From assembly GCA_017462785.1 (NCBI GenBank), contig JAFTQJ010000025.1:1-34033 (forward strand): DNA of 34,033 nt. Reading direction: 5' to 3'. Positions 8,401-15,949 of the stretch are shown here, one piece after another. The DNA comes from Oscillospiraceae bacterium. GTDB lineage: Bacteria; Bacillota; Clostridia; Oscillospirales; Ruminococcaceae. A program made the position numbers and the translations under genes. Within the stretch, counting starts at the first letter, position 1. The number at the start of each line of letters is the position of its first letter. The notes beneath the pieces were generated by a model. That model saw nothing but the letters and a program-made list of their open reading frames with translations, ran no database searches and was not told the origin of the DNA.

Positions 8401-9555
8401 TCAAAACTCAATTTTACCATACAGACCTGCATTCAGATCATCCTCCGGCTTCGGACGCTTGTAGTCCTTTTCAAAGCTGGTTTTCATCGAATCCATGCTG
8501 ATTCTGGTCGGCGGTGCATCGGAATTGCGGCGGTTTCTGTTATCACGGTCGTTTCTTCTTCCGCCACGGTTCTGACGGTCGCCACGGTCATTTCTGTCAT
8601 TTCTGCGGCGGCGGGGGGGCTTGTTCAGAGAGGAGATCACGACCTTGCGGTACGGCTCCTCGCCCACGCTCTTTGAGCTGACACCTTCGATCTCTGCGAT
8701 TGCAGAATGGATGATACGTCTTTCATACGGATTCATCGGCTCCAGAGAGGTCTGTCTGCCGGTGCGAAGTACGTTCTTTGCGATCTTTGCTGCAAGCTCC
8801 TCAAGGGTCTTGCGGCGGCGTTCACGGTAGTTGGCACTGTTCAGGATCACTCTGTAATATTCCTTGTCGCCACGGTTTGCGATCATAAAGGTCAGGTACT
8901 GGAGTGCATCGAGTGTTTCGCCACGCTTGCCGATGACTGCACCGTTGTTCGCTGCTGCAATGTCGATCATTGCACTCTCTGCTCCTGCGGTCACGATCAG
9001 CTCTGCCTCAACACCCATGTTCTTCAGAACACCTGCGAGGTAGTTCTTAGCCTTCTCCACCTTTGCAAGTGCGGCTTCGGACGGCTCGCCTGTGATCAGG
9101 GATACATCCAGCTGCTCCTCTTCCTTTGCTTCCTGTGCAGGTGCTTCCTCTGCTGCCGGAGTTTCCTCAGCCGGAGTTTCTTCTGCCGGAGCTTCCTCAG
9201 CAGCGGTTTCTTCCGCCGGTGCTGCTTCAGCGTCGCTCAGCTCGGTTTCGATCACCTCAGCCGGTGCCTCGGGGAGGGGACGGTCCACAACTGCAACATC
9301 AATGGAATCCGCCGGCTTCTTGGGAGCTTCCTCCTGTGCCGGAGCTTCTTCTGCTGCAACGGGAGCATCCATGGACACATTCACGGAAATATAGGTAGCA
9401 CGGACACGGGCTTCACCCTTCTTGCCAAAGCCGAGAAAACCCTTCTTCGGCTCTTCGAGCACCTCAAAGGTGATGTCATCCGCTGCTGCACCGAAATGAC
9501 GAACCGCAAGTTCCTTTGCCTCGTCAACGGTCTTTGCTGTAAAAATTTCTGTCAT
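8401..9555 (-). CDS. jag: RNA-binding protein Jag (KhpB)
   Basis: Cytosolic KH/R3H RNA-binding protein encoded beside yidC in Gram-positive bacteria; homologues (KhpB/EloR) affect cell elongation and sRNA or mRNA levels. The 384-aa product has the Jag N-terminal domain (1-52, KKGFLGFGKKGEARV), a long Ala/Glu/Pro linker (about 60-150) rich in EEAPAEETPAE, a KH domain with GKRG at 209-212, an R3H domain around residues 275-305 (NPYERRIIHSAI), and an Arg/Asn/Asp-rich tail (315-345). The linker and basic tail make it much longer than typical Jag. I set the start at 9555 since GGAGG precedes it by about 8 bases; an ATG at 9570 would contain that ribosome binding site. Confidence 0.93.
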   Translation of the reverse strand: MTEIFTAKTVDEAKELAVRHFGAAADDITFEVLEEPKKGFLGFGKKGEARVRATYISVNVSMDAPVAAEEAPAQEEAPKKPADSIDVAVVDRPLPEAPAEVIETELSDAEAAPAEETAAEEAPAEETPAEETPAAEEAPAQEAKEEEQLDVSLITGEPSEAALAKVEKAKNYLAGVLKNMGVEAELIVTAGAESAMIDIAAANNGAVIGKRGETLDALQYLTFMIANRGDKEYYRVILNSANYRERRRKTLEELAAKIAKNVLRTGRQTSLEPMNPYERRIIHSAIAEIEGVSSKSVGEEPYRKVVISSLNKPPRRRRNDRNDRGDRQNRGGRRNDRDNRNRRNSDAPPTRISMDSMKTSFEKDYKRPKPEDDLNAGLYGKIEF

Positions 9556-9597
9556 CTTAATGACCTCCATAATATAGGTTGAATCCTTGGAAAAACG

Positions 9598-10740
9598 TTA
9601 TTCTTCCGTTTCTCCGTATTTTTCCGCAATACGCCTTCTTGCCTCACGGATGACAGCAGTATTGAATTCCTCTCGCTCATGACGGGACATCTTCACATCT
9701 TCACCGCCGTCGGAATAGCTCACACGGTTGGTGGGTCTTGCAGTGCCGCCCTGCTGCTGACGCATCATTTCTTCCTGCTGCTCCATCATCATCTGCATCA
9801 TGGAAGGACGACGCTTGGCATTCTTTGCCTTTTCACGTTCCTTTTCGCCGATCTTCTGCACTCTCTTTTCATTGAACCAGAGGTTCAGACCAATGCTCTG
9901 CATGAAGGAGAATACGGAGGAGCAGATCCAGTAGAAGCCGACACCGGCAGGCACGGTAAATGCCAGCCAGACGGAGAAAATGGGCATGCCATAGAACATC
10001 AGGTTCATTGCACCCATGCTCGGCATATCGGGATTACGCTTTTTCTGCATGATCTGCATGTAAATGGTCATCGCCAGCTGGATCAGACCGGAGAGCACGG
10101 GGATCAGAAAAAGCGGAAAATTCTTGGTAATATCACTGACATGGGGAGTCAGATTGAGGTCAACGCCGAGAATATTGAAGGTTTCAGCAAATTTTGTGAC
10201 CTCGGGAACGAACTGTGCATCCACGGCTTCCATCTTTGCTGCAAACTCTGTGGGATGCTGGGTGACCTCTTCCATGATCATCAGCTCGATTCGCATATCC
10301 GGCTTTTCCGGATTGATCTTCTCATTGAAGTCAGCGGCAGCGATGGTCGCTTCGCTGATGATGCTGTTGTCATATTTGAGGATGTGGTTCATCGGTTCAT
10401 ACACAACGCCCAGCACACCATAGAGGATGAGCATGGAAATGATCATCGGCAGGCAGGATGCATAGGGGTTGATGTTTTCCTCCTGATAGAGCTTCATGGT
10501 TTCCATCTGAAGCTTATCGGGGTTATTTCTGTATTTTTCACGCAGCTTGGCAAGCTTGGGCTGCACAAGCTGGGTATGTGCCATGTTCTTCTGCTGCTTG
10601 TAGTAGATCGGCAATGTGATGAGCTTCGTGACAAGTGTGAACAGGATAATTGCCACGCCGTAATTTCCGACAAAATCATAAATCAGTTTCATGACCCAGC
10701 CAAGCGGGGTACCGACCAAATCAATTAAAAAATCAAACAA
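9598..10740 (-). CDS. yidC: Membrane protein insertase YidC/Oxa1 family
   Basis: Inserts membrane proteins alone or with SecYEG. The 380-aa protein has hydrophobic segments around residues 25-45 (VAIILFTLVTKLITLPIYY), 98-118 (LPMIISMLILYGVLGVV), in the FPLFLIPVLSGLIQLAMTIYM stretch, and in a C-terminal pair, plus a basic cytoplasmic tail. There is no lipobox cysteine. The start is a TTG, supported by GAGAGGT seven bases upstream and by the need to include the first hydrophobic region; the next ATG would cut into it. A roughly 100-residue segment between the second and third hydrophobic parts is longer than in Bacillus SpoIIIJ. Confidence 0.92.
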   Translation of the reverse strand: MFDFLIDLVGTPLGWVMKLIYDFVGNYGVAIILFTLVTKLITLPIYYKQQKNMAHTQLVQPKLAKLREKYRNNPDKLQMETMKLYQEENINPYASCLPMIISMLILYGVLGVVYEPMNHILKYDNSIISEATIAAADFNEKINPEKPDMRIELMIMEEVTQHPTEFAAKMEAVDAQFVPEVTKFAETFNILGVDLNLTPHVSDITKNFPLFLIPVLSGLIQLAMTIYMQIMQKKRNPDMPSMGAMNLMFYGMPIFSVWLAFTVPAGVGFYWICSSVFSFMQSIGLNLWFNEKRVQKIGEKEREKAKNAKRRPSMMQMMMEQQEEMMRQQQGGTARPTNRVSYSDGGEDVKMSRHEREEFNTAVIREARRRIAEKYGETEE

Positions 10741-10786
10741 TGTTGCTACCTCTCTTCATCCTTAAAACCTGCTGCATATATGACAG

Positions 10787-11050
10787 TCAGCTATTTTTCT
10801 GCCAGAAATAGGAGAAAACCTTTCTCCATTCAAATTCCTCCGGCACCGGATCAATACCGCCCCTTGCCCATGGATGGCACCGCAGCAGTCTGGACAGGGC
10901 AAGGATCATGCCCCTGATGACACCAACCCGCATGATCGCAGTGACTGCATATGAGGAACAGGTCGGCAGATACCGGCAGCATCTCGGCAAAAAAGGGGAG
11001 ATGCACTTCTGGTAAAGCCGGATCGGCAGAATCAGCAGCCGACGCATCAT
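10787..11050 (-). CDS. yidD: Membrane protein insertion efficiency factor YidD
   Basis: Small membrane-associated protein that assists YidC-dependent insertion. The 87-aa sequence shows the family pattern YQKCISPFLPRCCRYLPTCSSYA and then RLLRCHPWARGGIDPVP, with the conserved cysteines. Its ATG overlaps the rnpA stop codon (ATGA), giving coupled translation in the rpmH-rnpA-yidD-yidC order. Confidence 0.96.
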   Translation of the reverse strand: MMRRLLILPIRLYQKCISPFLPRCCRYLPTCSSYAVTAIMRVGVIRGMILALSRLLRCHPWARGGIDPVPEEFEWRKVFSYFWQKNS

Positions 11051-11427
11051 TTCTTCTCTCTCCTGCTCCGCTGCTTTGTGAATTCACCGGCATAGATCCG
11101 GTGCAGTGCCGGAACTGCATGCTCCGAAAAATAAGCACTCAGATCCGTGGATTTCAATTCCAGAAGTCTGCTTCTTGCCACGATCACAATATCAAGTCCT
11201 ACGGGAGCATGGATCTCATTTTCACGCCATGCCTGACGGATCAGCCGCCTTGCACGGCTGCGGCACACTGCATTGCCGACTTTTTTTCCGGTGGTGATGC
11301 CCAGACGGTTCACCGGCAGATGATTTTTCCTTGCATAGACCACGACAAACTGTGTCCCGATGCTGCATCCCTTGTGGTAGCAGAGCTGGAAGTCCTTATT
11401 CTGCCGCATCACTTCAGTCAATATCAT
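11047..11427 (-). CDS. rnpA: Ribonuclease P protein component
   Basis: Protein subunit of RNase P, which matures the 5' ends of tRNAs with the M1 RNA. The 126-aa protein contains RLGITTGKKVGNAV followed by CRSRARRLIRQAWR at residues 55-68, where the usual RNA-binding RNR motif (RNRxKR) is changed to RSRARR. GAGGT lies 8 bases upstream of the ATG. A basic tail (KQRSRREKK) extends the C-terminus. It overlaps yidD by 4 bases and follows rpmH across a terminator-like hairpin. Confidence 0.95.
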   Translation of the reverse strand: MILTEVMRQNKDFQLCYHKGCSIGTQFVVVYARKNHLPVNRLGITTGKKVGNAVCRSRARRLIRQAWRENEIHAPVGLDIVIVARSRLLELKSTDLSAYFSEHAVPALHRIYAGEFTKQRSRREKK

Positions 11428-11470
11428 TGCCGGTTACCTCGATTCTTTCTCATAATTGCAGAGAATGCAC

Positions 11471-11505
11471 ATAAAACAAAAGACCACAAACATAATTTGT
11501 GGTCT
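11471..11505 (-). terminator. Hairpin terminator/attenuator between rpmH and rnpA
   Basis: Minus strand: perfect 10-bp stem AGACCACAAA/TTTGTGGTCT, five-base loop, then TTTTGTTTT. It would let rpmH be made in excess over rnpA from the shared promoter. Confidence 0.85.
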
Positions 11506-11537
11506 GGCTCTTCAAAGGGCATCTGCAATGCTTGGCA

Positions 11538-11672
11538 TTAGTGGGAAAGTCTTGCTCTGCCCTTTGCTCTTCTGCGAGCTAAAACCTTTCTGCCGTTCTT
11601 GTCGGACATTCTCTTCATGAAGCCGTGCTCCTTCTTTCTGTGAAGCTTCTTAGGCTGGTATGTTCTTTTCAT
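11538..11672 (-). CDS. rpmH: 50S ribosomal protein L34
   Basis: 44-aa basic ribosomal protein of the large subunit. The sequence [18 protein letters not shown] and the closing [18 protein letters not shown] are typical L34. GGAGGAG lies just upstream of the ATG. First gene of the leftward operon, divergent from dnaA, the standard arrangement at Firmicutes origins. Confidence 0.98.
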   Translation of the reverse strand: MKRTYQPKKLHRKKEHGFMKRMSDKNGRKVLARRRAKGRARLSH

Positions 11673-11767
11673 TCGATTCTCCTCCTCTCGCTTGCGGCAC
11701 GCTCCTTGGCACCCGCCGATGAACCATGCCTTACTTGTCCAGAGTACAAGCACTCTTATACCCTACT

Positions 11768-11796
11768 ATTATATCCCATCCATTCCCCGCTGTCAA
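11768..11796 (-). promoter_or_regulatory. Consensus sigma-A promoter of rpmH-rnpA-yidD-yidC-jag
   Basis: Minus strand TTGACA (11791-11796), exactly 17 bases, TATAAT (11768-11773): a perfect match to the vegetative consensus. It leaves an untranslated leader of roughly 90 bases before rpmH. Confidence 0.93.
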
Positions 11797-12014
11797 GGGT
11801 TTTTTTCAAATTTTCCTCAAAAGACACAATTTTAACCCGCACACCTTGCCGGAATCGTCATTTTTCACAAAAAATCAACCGAAGCAATTCCGGAAAATCA
11901 GTTTTTCCGGAAAGATAGGGATGTTTTCAACTTTTCAAATGTTGAAAAACTGTTGAATCTGCCGTTTCCTGCCGGAGCGAAAATGGTTTTTCACATGGAA
12001 TTTTTGAAAAGGGC
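11797..12014. other. rpmH-dnaA divergent intergenic region with inverted repeat
   Basis: Non-coding and AT-rich. It holds an inverted repeat TTCCGGAAAA / TTTTCCGGAA at 11888-11912 (5-base loop), two further CCGGA-containing stretches near 11850 and 11972, and TTTTCAAC-type words at 11924 and 11940. I find no exact TTATCCACA or TTTTCCACA DnaA box here. It is probably the incA-like side of the origin or a regulatory region for dnaA. Confidence 0.5.
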
Positions 12015-12043
12015 TTGCATTTTCAACAATTATATGTTAAAAT
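12015..12043 (+). promoter_or_regulatory. Promoter of dnaA
   Basis: TTGCAT (12015-12020), 17 bases, TAAAAT (12038-12043). The spacer contains TTTTCAACA (12020-12028), a near-DnaA-box word, which would place a possible DnaA contact directly on the promoter. The leader to the dnaA ATG is about 90 bases. Confidence 0.7.
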
Positions 12044-12140
12044 ATATGATAGGATAGTATCTTTAAAAACACGCTGACCGGAAAATCACCGGCAGCGGCT
12101 GCTTATGGCAGAGAAGATTGATAAAAATGGAGGTTGTGAC

Positions 12141-13523
12141 ATGAATTCCTTTGACGAAGTATTCCAGCAGGTCAAGCAGTACTGCTCGGAGCATGAGATG
12201 ATTTCCGATGTTGCAATGAAAACCTGGATCGATGCAATGACTCCGGTGGGCATTGACGGAAAGGATGCCGTATTTCAGGTGCAGACGGAATTCCAGCAGG
12301 GTGTACTTCTGACCACCTACAAGGCAGTGCTGGAAAATGCACTGGAGCATGTAATGGGTTTTCCGCTGCGGCTGGTGGTCAATTTCAGCAGTCCCGAGGA
12401 GCAGCGTGAGCCGGATCATGTGGATCTGCCCGATTTTGATGCACTCGACGAAAAGCACGAGGAGCTTCGCAAGAGCTACGAGAATGCGGAGTACAACTAC
12501 ACCTTTGACACATTTATTGTAGGACGCTCCAACGAGTTTGCATATGCGGCATGTAAGGCGGTGGCGACCGATGCCAATTCCACCTATAATCCGCTGTTTA
12601 TCTATGGTCCGTCCGGTCTTGGCAAGACCCATCTGGTAACGGCGATCAAGCATGAGATCATCCGCCGTGATGAAACCAAGAATGTCATTTATGTAACAGG
12701 TGAATCCTTCGGTAATGAGCTGATCAAGGCGATCGACCAGAGAGATACTTCTGTATTCCATGAAAAGTACAGGAATGCCGATGTTCTGATCGTCGATGAT
12801 ATCCAGTTCTTCTCCGGCAAGGAGCGAATGCAGGAGGAATTCTTCCATACATTCAATAAGCTGCATTCCGAGGGCAAGCAGATCGTGATCACATCCGATA
12901 AGCCGCCCCGTGATCTGAAAACACTGGAAGAGCGAATCAGAAACCGGTTTGAATGGGGTCTGATCGCAGACATCAGCACGCCGGATTTTGAAACCAGATT
13001 TGCGATCATCCGCAGAAAAGCGGAGCTTCTGGATCTGAAAATTCCGGATGAGGTGACGGAGTTCATTGCCAACCGCCTGAAAACGAACATCCGACAGCTC
13101 GAAGGTGCGGTGAAGAAGCTCAAGGCACTGAAGATGCTGGCGAACAGTTCCCCGACGATCTCCATGGCACAGAGCGTCATCCGTGACATTCTGACAGATG
13201 ACCAGCCGATCCCGATCACGGTGGAAAAGGTGATCGCAGAGGTGGCGAATGTGTACGGCATCACACCGGAGGACATTCGTTCGAGCAAGAGAACCTCCCA
13301 GATCTCCACAGCGAGAAAGGTAGCGGCGTATGTTGTGCGTGAAGTGACCGGCATGCCGCTGGCAGCGATCGGTATGGAATTTGGCGGACGTGACCATTCC
13401 ACGATCGTTTATGCCATCAATAATGTGACAACGGCTCTGAAGAAGGACGCAAACCTCAAAGAGCTGGTGGATGATATTATTAAGGATATCCGGGAAAAGA
13501 ATCCGAATCCCCCCACTGCGTAA
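12141..13523 (+). CDS. dnaA: Chromosomal replication initiator protein DnaA
   Basis: AAA+ initiator that binds DnaA boxes and opens the origin. The 460-aa protein has domain I (1-85), a short linker, the AAA+ domain with Walker A GPSGLGKTH and Walker B VDDIQFF, and domain IV with the signature GGRDHSTIVYA near residues 415-425. Ser420 stands where E. coli and B. subtilis have Thr in the base-contacting DHTT motif. I use the ATG at 12141 because GGAGG is 7 bases upstream; an upstream in-frame ATG at 12105 lacks one and precedes the canonical N-terminus. Transcribed away from rpmH. Confidence 0.97.
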   Translation: MNSFDEVFQQVKQYCSEHEMISDVAMKTWIDAMTPVGIDGKDAVFQVQTEFQQGVLLTTYKAVLENALEHVMGFPLRLVVNFSSPEEQREPDHVDLPDFDALDEKHEELRKSYENAEYNYTFDTFIVGRSNEFAYAACKAVATDANSTYNPLFIYGPSGLGKTHLVTAIKHEIIRRDETKNVIYVTGESFGNELIKAIDQRDTSVFHEKYRNADVLIVDDIQFFSGKERMQEEFFHTFNKLHSEGKQIVITSDKPPRDLKTLEERIRNRFEWGLIADISTPDFETRFAIIRRKAELLDLKIPDEVTEFIANRLKTNIRQLEGAVKKLKALKMLANSSPTISMAQSVIRDILTDDQPIPITVEKVIAEVANVYGITPEDIRSSKRTSQISTARKVAAYVVREVTGMPLAAIGMEFGGRDHSTIVYAINNVTTALKKDANLKELVDDIIKDIREKNPNPPTA

Positions 13524-14185
13524 GCACGGAACCTTTGCCGGCGGACGCATGCGGAAACTCCGGCTGCAAAAGCGGAGCAATGGACACACCCCCAAAACGG
13601 CAGTGTGCAAACTGCGTGGAAACAACCAACACATCCCCTGCATGCAACAGACAGGGGATATGTTTAGCGGAATTGGAAATCAACACATTTCCACCAGAGT
13701 TTCAACAGTGTGTTGAAAACTGGGTTGAAAAGTTTTCACGCAAATTCCAGCGGTTCGGAGAAGATCCGACAAAAATTCCACTTTTTCACGAAAACCGCAT
13801 TCCACAGGCTGTGAAAAGAAATTTCGGGCGGCGGGATTTTCCACAGAATTTTCAAGAAATTTTCCCTTTCCACTCCACAATTTCTGCACATTTCCACGGC
13901 GAAAAATGCAGGCGAAAAACTCTTCACTTTTGCACTTTTTCTCAAAAGCGGCAATGTGGAATGATTCTGCGAAAAAAGTACGCAGGATCCAGTGGAAATC
14001 GGGTTTTCAACTTTTCCGCCCCCCCTACTACTACTACTATTTTTATATAATTGATTGAATTGAATGTTTGTAAGCTCCGCTTGTTTCCACAGGCAGAGCT
14101 GTTGTGGAAAGCTGACCTGTGATGAAAACAGTACTCGTCTGCACATCACGTTAAAATTCCACATCTGCTACAGGAGTTGATAAAG
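13524..14185. other. Probable replication origin (oriC) in the dnaA-dnaN gap
   Basis: 662 non-coding bases. One exact TTTTCCACA box lies at 13837-13845. One-mismatch boxes are at 14083-14091 (GTTTCCACA) and 14103-14111 (CTTTCCACA, reverse), facing each other, with more degenerate TTCCAC words throughout. TTTTCAACA-type words occur at 13699, 13711, 13723 and 14003. A perfect inverted repeat ATCCCCTG/CAGGGGAT (13633-13659) follows dnaA and may end its transcript, although no T-run follows. The unwinding element is listed separately. Confidence 0.85.
14003..14065 (+). other. Basal unwinding system: DnaA-trios and AT-rich unwinding element
   Basis: A box-like TTTTCAACT (14003-14011) and a C-rich run (14016-14025) lead into five consecutive CTA triplets (14025-14039), then TTTTTATATAATTG and further AT-rich sequence. 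This order (DnaA box, GC-rich spacer, 3'-GAT-5' trios, AT-rich DNA) is the one described for the Bacillus subtilis origin, where the DnaA filament engages a single strand. It fixes the likely melting site at about 14040-14065. Confidence 0.85.
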
Positions 14186-15289
14186 ATGAAATTTGAATGC
14201 TTCAAAAATGACTTATGCAATGCAATTGCACATGTATCCAAGGGTGTTTCTCCGAAATCTACGATCGCAGCACTCGAGGGTATCTGCGTACAGATGGAAC
14301 ACGGCGGTGTTGTGCTGACAGGCTATGATCTTGAGATCGGCATCCGCACCAGAGTTCCGGCGATCTGCTGCGATGAATTTTCGTTCGTGCTCAATGCAAG
14401 ACTGTTCAGCGAAATGACTCGCCGCATGGTCGGTGAAAAGGTCGTATTTGAGATCGATGAAACACTCAACGCCAGAATTGCGAGCGATCACACGGAATAC
14501 CGCATCTCTGCAATGTCTGCGGAGGAATTTCCGGCACTGCCCGTAGTAGAAACTACTACCAAAACTGCCGTACCGCAGCCGATCCTGCGTTCCATGATCC
14601 AGCAGTCCAGCTTTGCGGCATCCGTCAAGGAGGACAAGCCCATCCTGACCGGTGAGCTGTTTGAATCCGGTGATAATATGTTCTATGTGGTGGCAATGGA
14701 CCGCTACCGGCTGGCACTGCGTCAGGAACAGCTCGCAGAATTGGGCACTTTCCGGTTTGTTGTGCCGAAGAAGGCACTCTCCGAGCTGATCATGCTGCTC
14801 AAGGATGAGGAAGATGCGATGTGTGAATTTTCCACAAACGGCAAGCATATCGTATTCTCCGTCAATGGCTTTGAGCTGTTTGCAAGACTGCTTGAGGGAC
14901 AATTCCACAATTTCAGAAGCAGCATTCCGAATGAGGAAAAGACCGTGGTCGTGATGAATACCCGTGACATGATCGGCTGTGCAGAACGCTGTGCTCTTCT
15001 GATCAATGAAAAGAACAAGGCTCCGATGCGTTGCGTATTTGCGGATGGTTTCATGGAGATCTCCTGCAAAACCGGCATTGGTGTCATCAATGACCGCATT
15101 CCGGCGGATGTCAGCGGTGAGTCCCTGACCATCGGCTTTAGTAATAAGTACCTGCTTGAGGCTCTGCGTGCATGTGAATGCGACAAGATCAAGCTCCATA
15201 TGAGCGGCAGCAATAAGGTCATCAAGATCACACCCCTTGACGGTGAAGCCTTCGTGTACCTGATCATGCCCATTCAGCTGAAAAATTAA
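14186..15289 (+). CDS. dnaN: DNA polymerase III subunit beta (sliding clamp)
   Basis: Ring-shaped processivity clamp for the replicative polymerase. The 367-aa protein follows the three-domain clamp pattern, starting MKFECFKNDL and ending VYLIMPIQLKN, the usual C-terminal MPI/MPV strand. ACAGGAG lies 9 bases before the ATG at 14186; a TTG three codons earlier sits immediately after that ribosome binding site and is less likely. Its coding sequence contains an exact TTTTCCACA at 14827-14835, which may be chance or an extra DnaA box. Confidence 0.96.
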   Translation: MKFECFKNDLCNAIAHVSKGVSPKSTIAALEGICVQMEHGGVVLTGYDLEIGIRTRVPAICCDEFSFVLNARLFSEMTRRMVGEKVVFEIDETLNARIASDHTEYRISAMSAEEFPALPVVETTTKTAVPQPILRSMIQQSSFAASVKEDKPILTGELFESGDNMFYVVAMDRYRLALRQEQLAELGTFRFVVPKKALSELIMLLKDEEDAMCEFSTNGKHIVFSVNGFELFARLLEGQFHNFRSSIPNEEKTVVVMNTRDMIGCAERCALLINEKNKAPMRCVFADGFMEISCKTGIGVINDRIPADVSGESLTIGFSNKYLLEALRACECDKIKLHMSGSNKVIKITPLDGEAFVYLIMPIQLKN

Positions 15290-15310
15290 AAGAAAAGGGA
15301 TTGTAGGATA

Positions 15311-15703
15311 ATGATGATCTGGTACAAAAGTTATACATATTCAGTCAAGGCAACGGCACTGTCTGCATTTTCCAGTATTCTGACATATTTTGCAGTGATC
15401 GGTGCACTTGTCATGGTGTGTCTGCTGTTCAGCGACACCTCGCCCCTGCATCCCGCACTTGCGGTGGTGCTTGCAATCGCACTTGCAGGACTGGCGGCAG
15501 CGGTTTATTTTGGATTCTACCGCCGGATCCCTGAGCGTGTAGCAAAGAAGGATCTGGAGCAGAAGCTGCAGAACAATGTGAAATTTGCACACCGCTTCTG
15601 CAAGGAAAATCCGGGAATGTATGAGGCAGTCAGACAGATGAATCCCGCATTTGCGGAGCAATACACAAAAAACGAAGCAGGAGAGCTTGTCAAAACAAGC
15701 TGA
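15311..15703 (+). CDS. Small two-helix membrane protein of unknown function
   Basis: 130 aa, not recognised. Two hydrophobic stretches (about residues 20-40 and 48-68: [17 protein letters not shown] and [21 protein letters not shown]) are followed by a charged, probably cytoplasmic region of about 60 residues ([17 protein letters not shown] onward). It lies 21 bases after dnaN and 22 bases before yaaA, on the same strand, so it is very likely in the dnaN-recF transcription unit. Its job there cannot be read from the sequence. Confidence 0.75.
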   Translation: MMIWYKSYTYSVKATALSAFSSILTYFAVIGALVMVCLLFSDTSPLHPALAVVLAIALAGLAAAVYFGFYRRIPERVAKKDLEQKLQNNVKFAHRFCKENPGMYEAVRQMNPAFAEQYTKNEAGELVKTS

Positions 15704-15725
15704 ACAGTTCCGGAAAGGAGCAGAT

Positions 15726-15944
15726 ATGGCACAGGAAAAAATTCAGGTAACGATCAAGACAGAGTTCATTAAGCTCGATTCTCTGCTGAAATTCGCAGGG
15801 CTTTGTGATACCGGCGGTTTTGCAAAGGAGCTGGTGCAGCAGGGTGCTGTGTCCGTGAACGGTGAGGTCTGCACGATGCGTGGCAAGAAGATCCGTTCCG
15901 GTGACGTGGTTTCTGTGGATAAGTTCGTGGTAGAGGTGCAGTAG
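15726..15944 (+). CDS. yaaA: S4-domain RNA-binding protein YaaA/RlbA
   Basis: 72-aa single S4 domain: [24 protein letters not shown] and [19 protein letters not shown] match the family that sits between dnaN and recF in Firmicutes. Bacillus homologues have been linked to ribosome assembly. GGAG lies about 7 bases before the ATG. It ends 5 bases before recF, indicating coupled translation. Confidence 0.92.
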   Translation: MAQEKIQVTIKTEFIKLDSLLKFAGLCDTGGFAKELVQQGAVSVNGEVCTMRGKKIRSGDVVSVDKFVVEVQ

Positions 15945-15949
15945 TTTTT

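Noticed and set aside
13535-14050. Plus-strand open frame of 171 codons between dnaA and dnaN
   Set aside because: It runs over DnaA boxes and the CTA trios, is compositionally odd and shows no ribosome binding site; the region is the origin.
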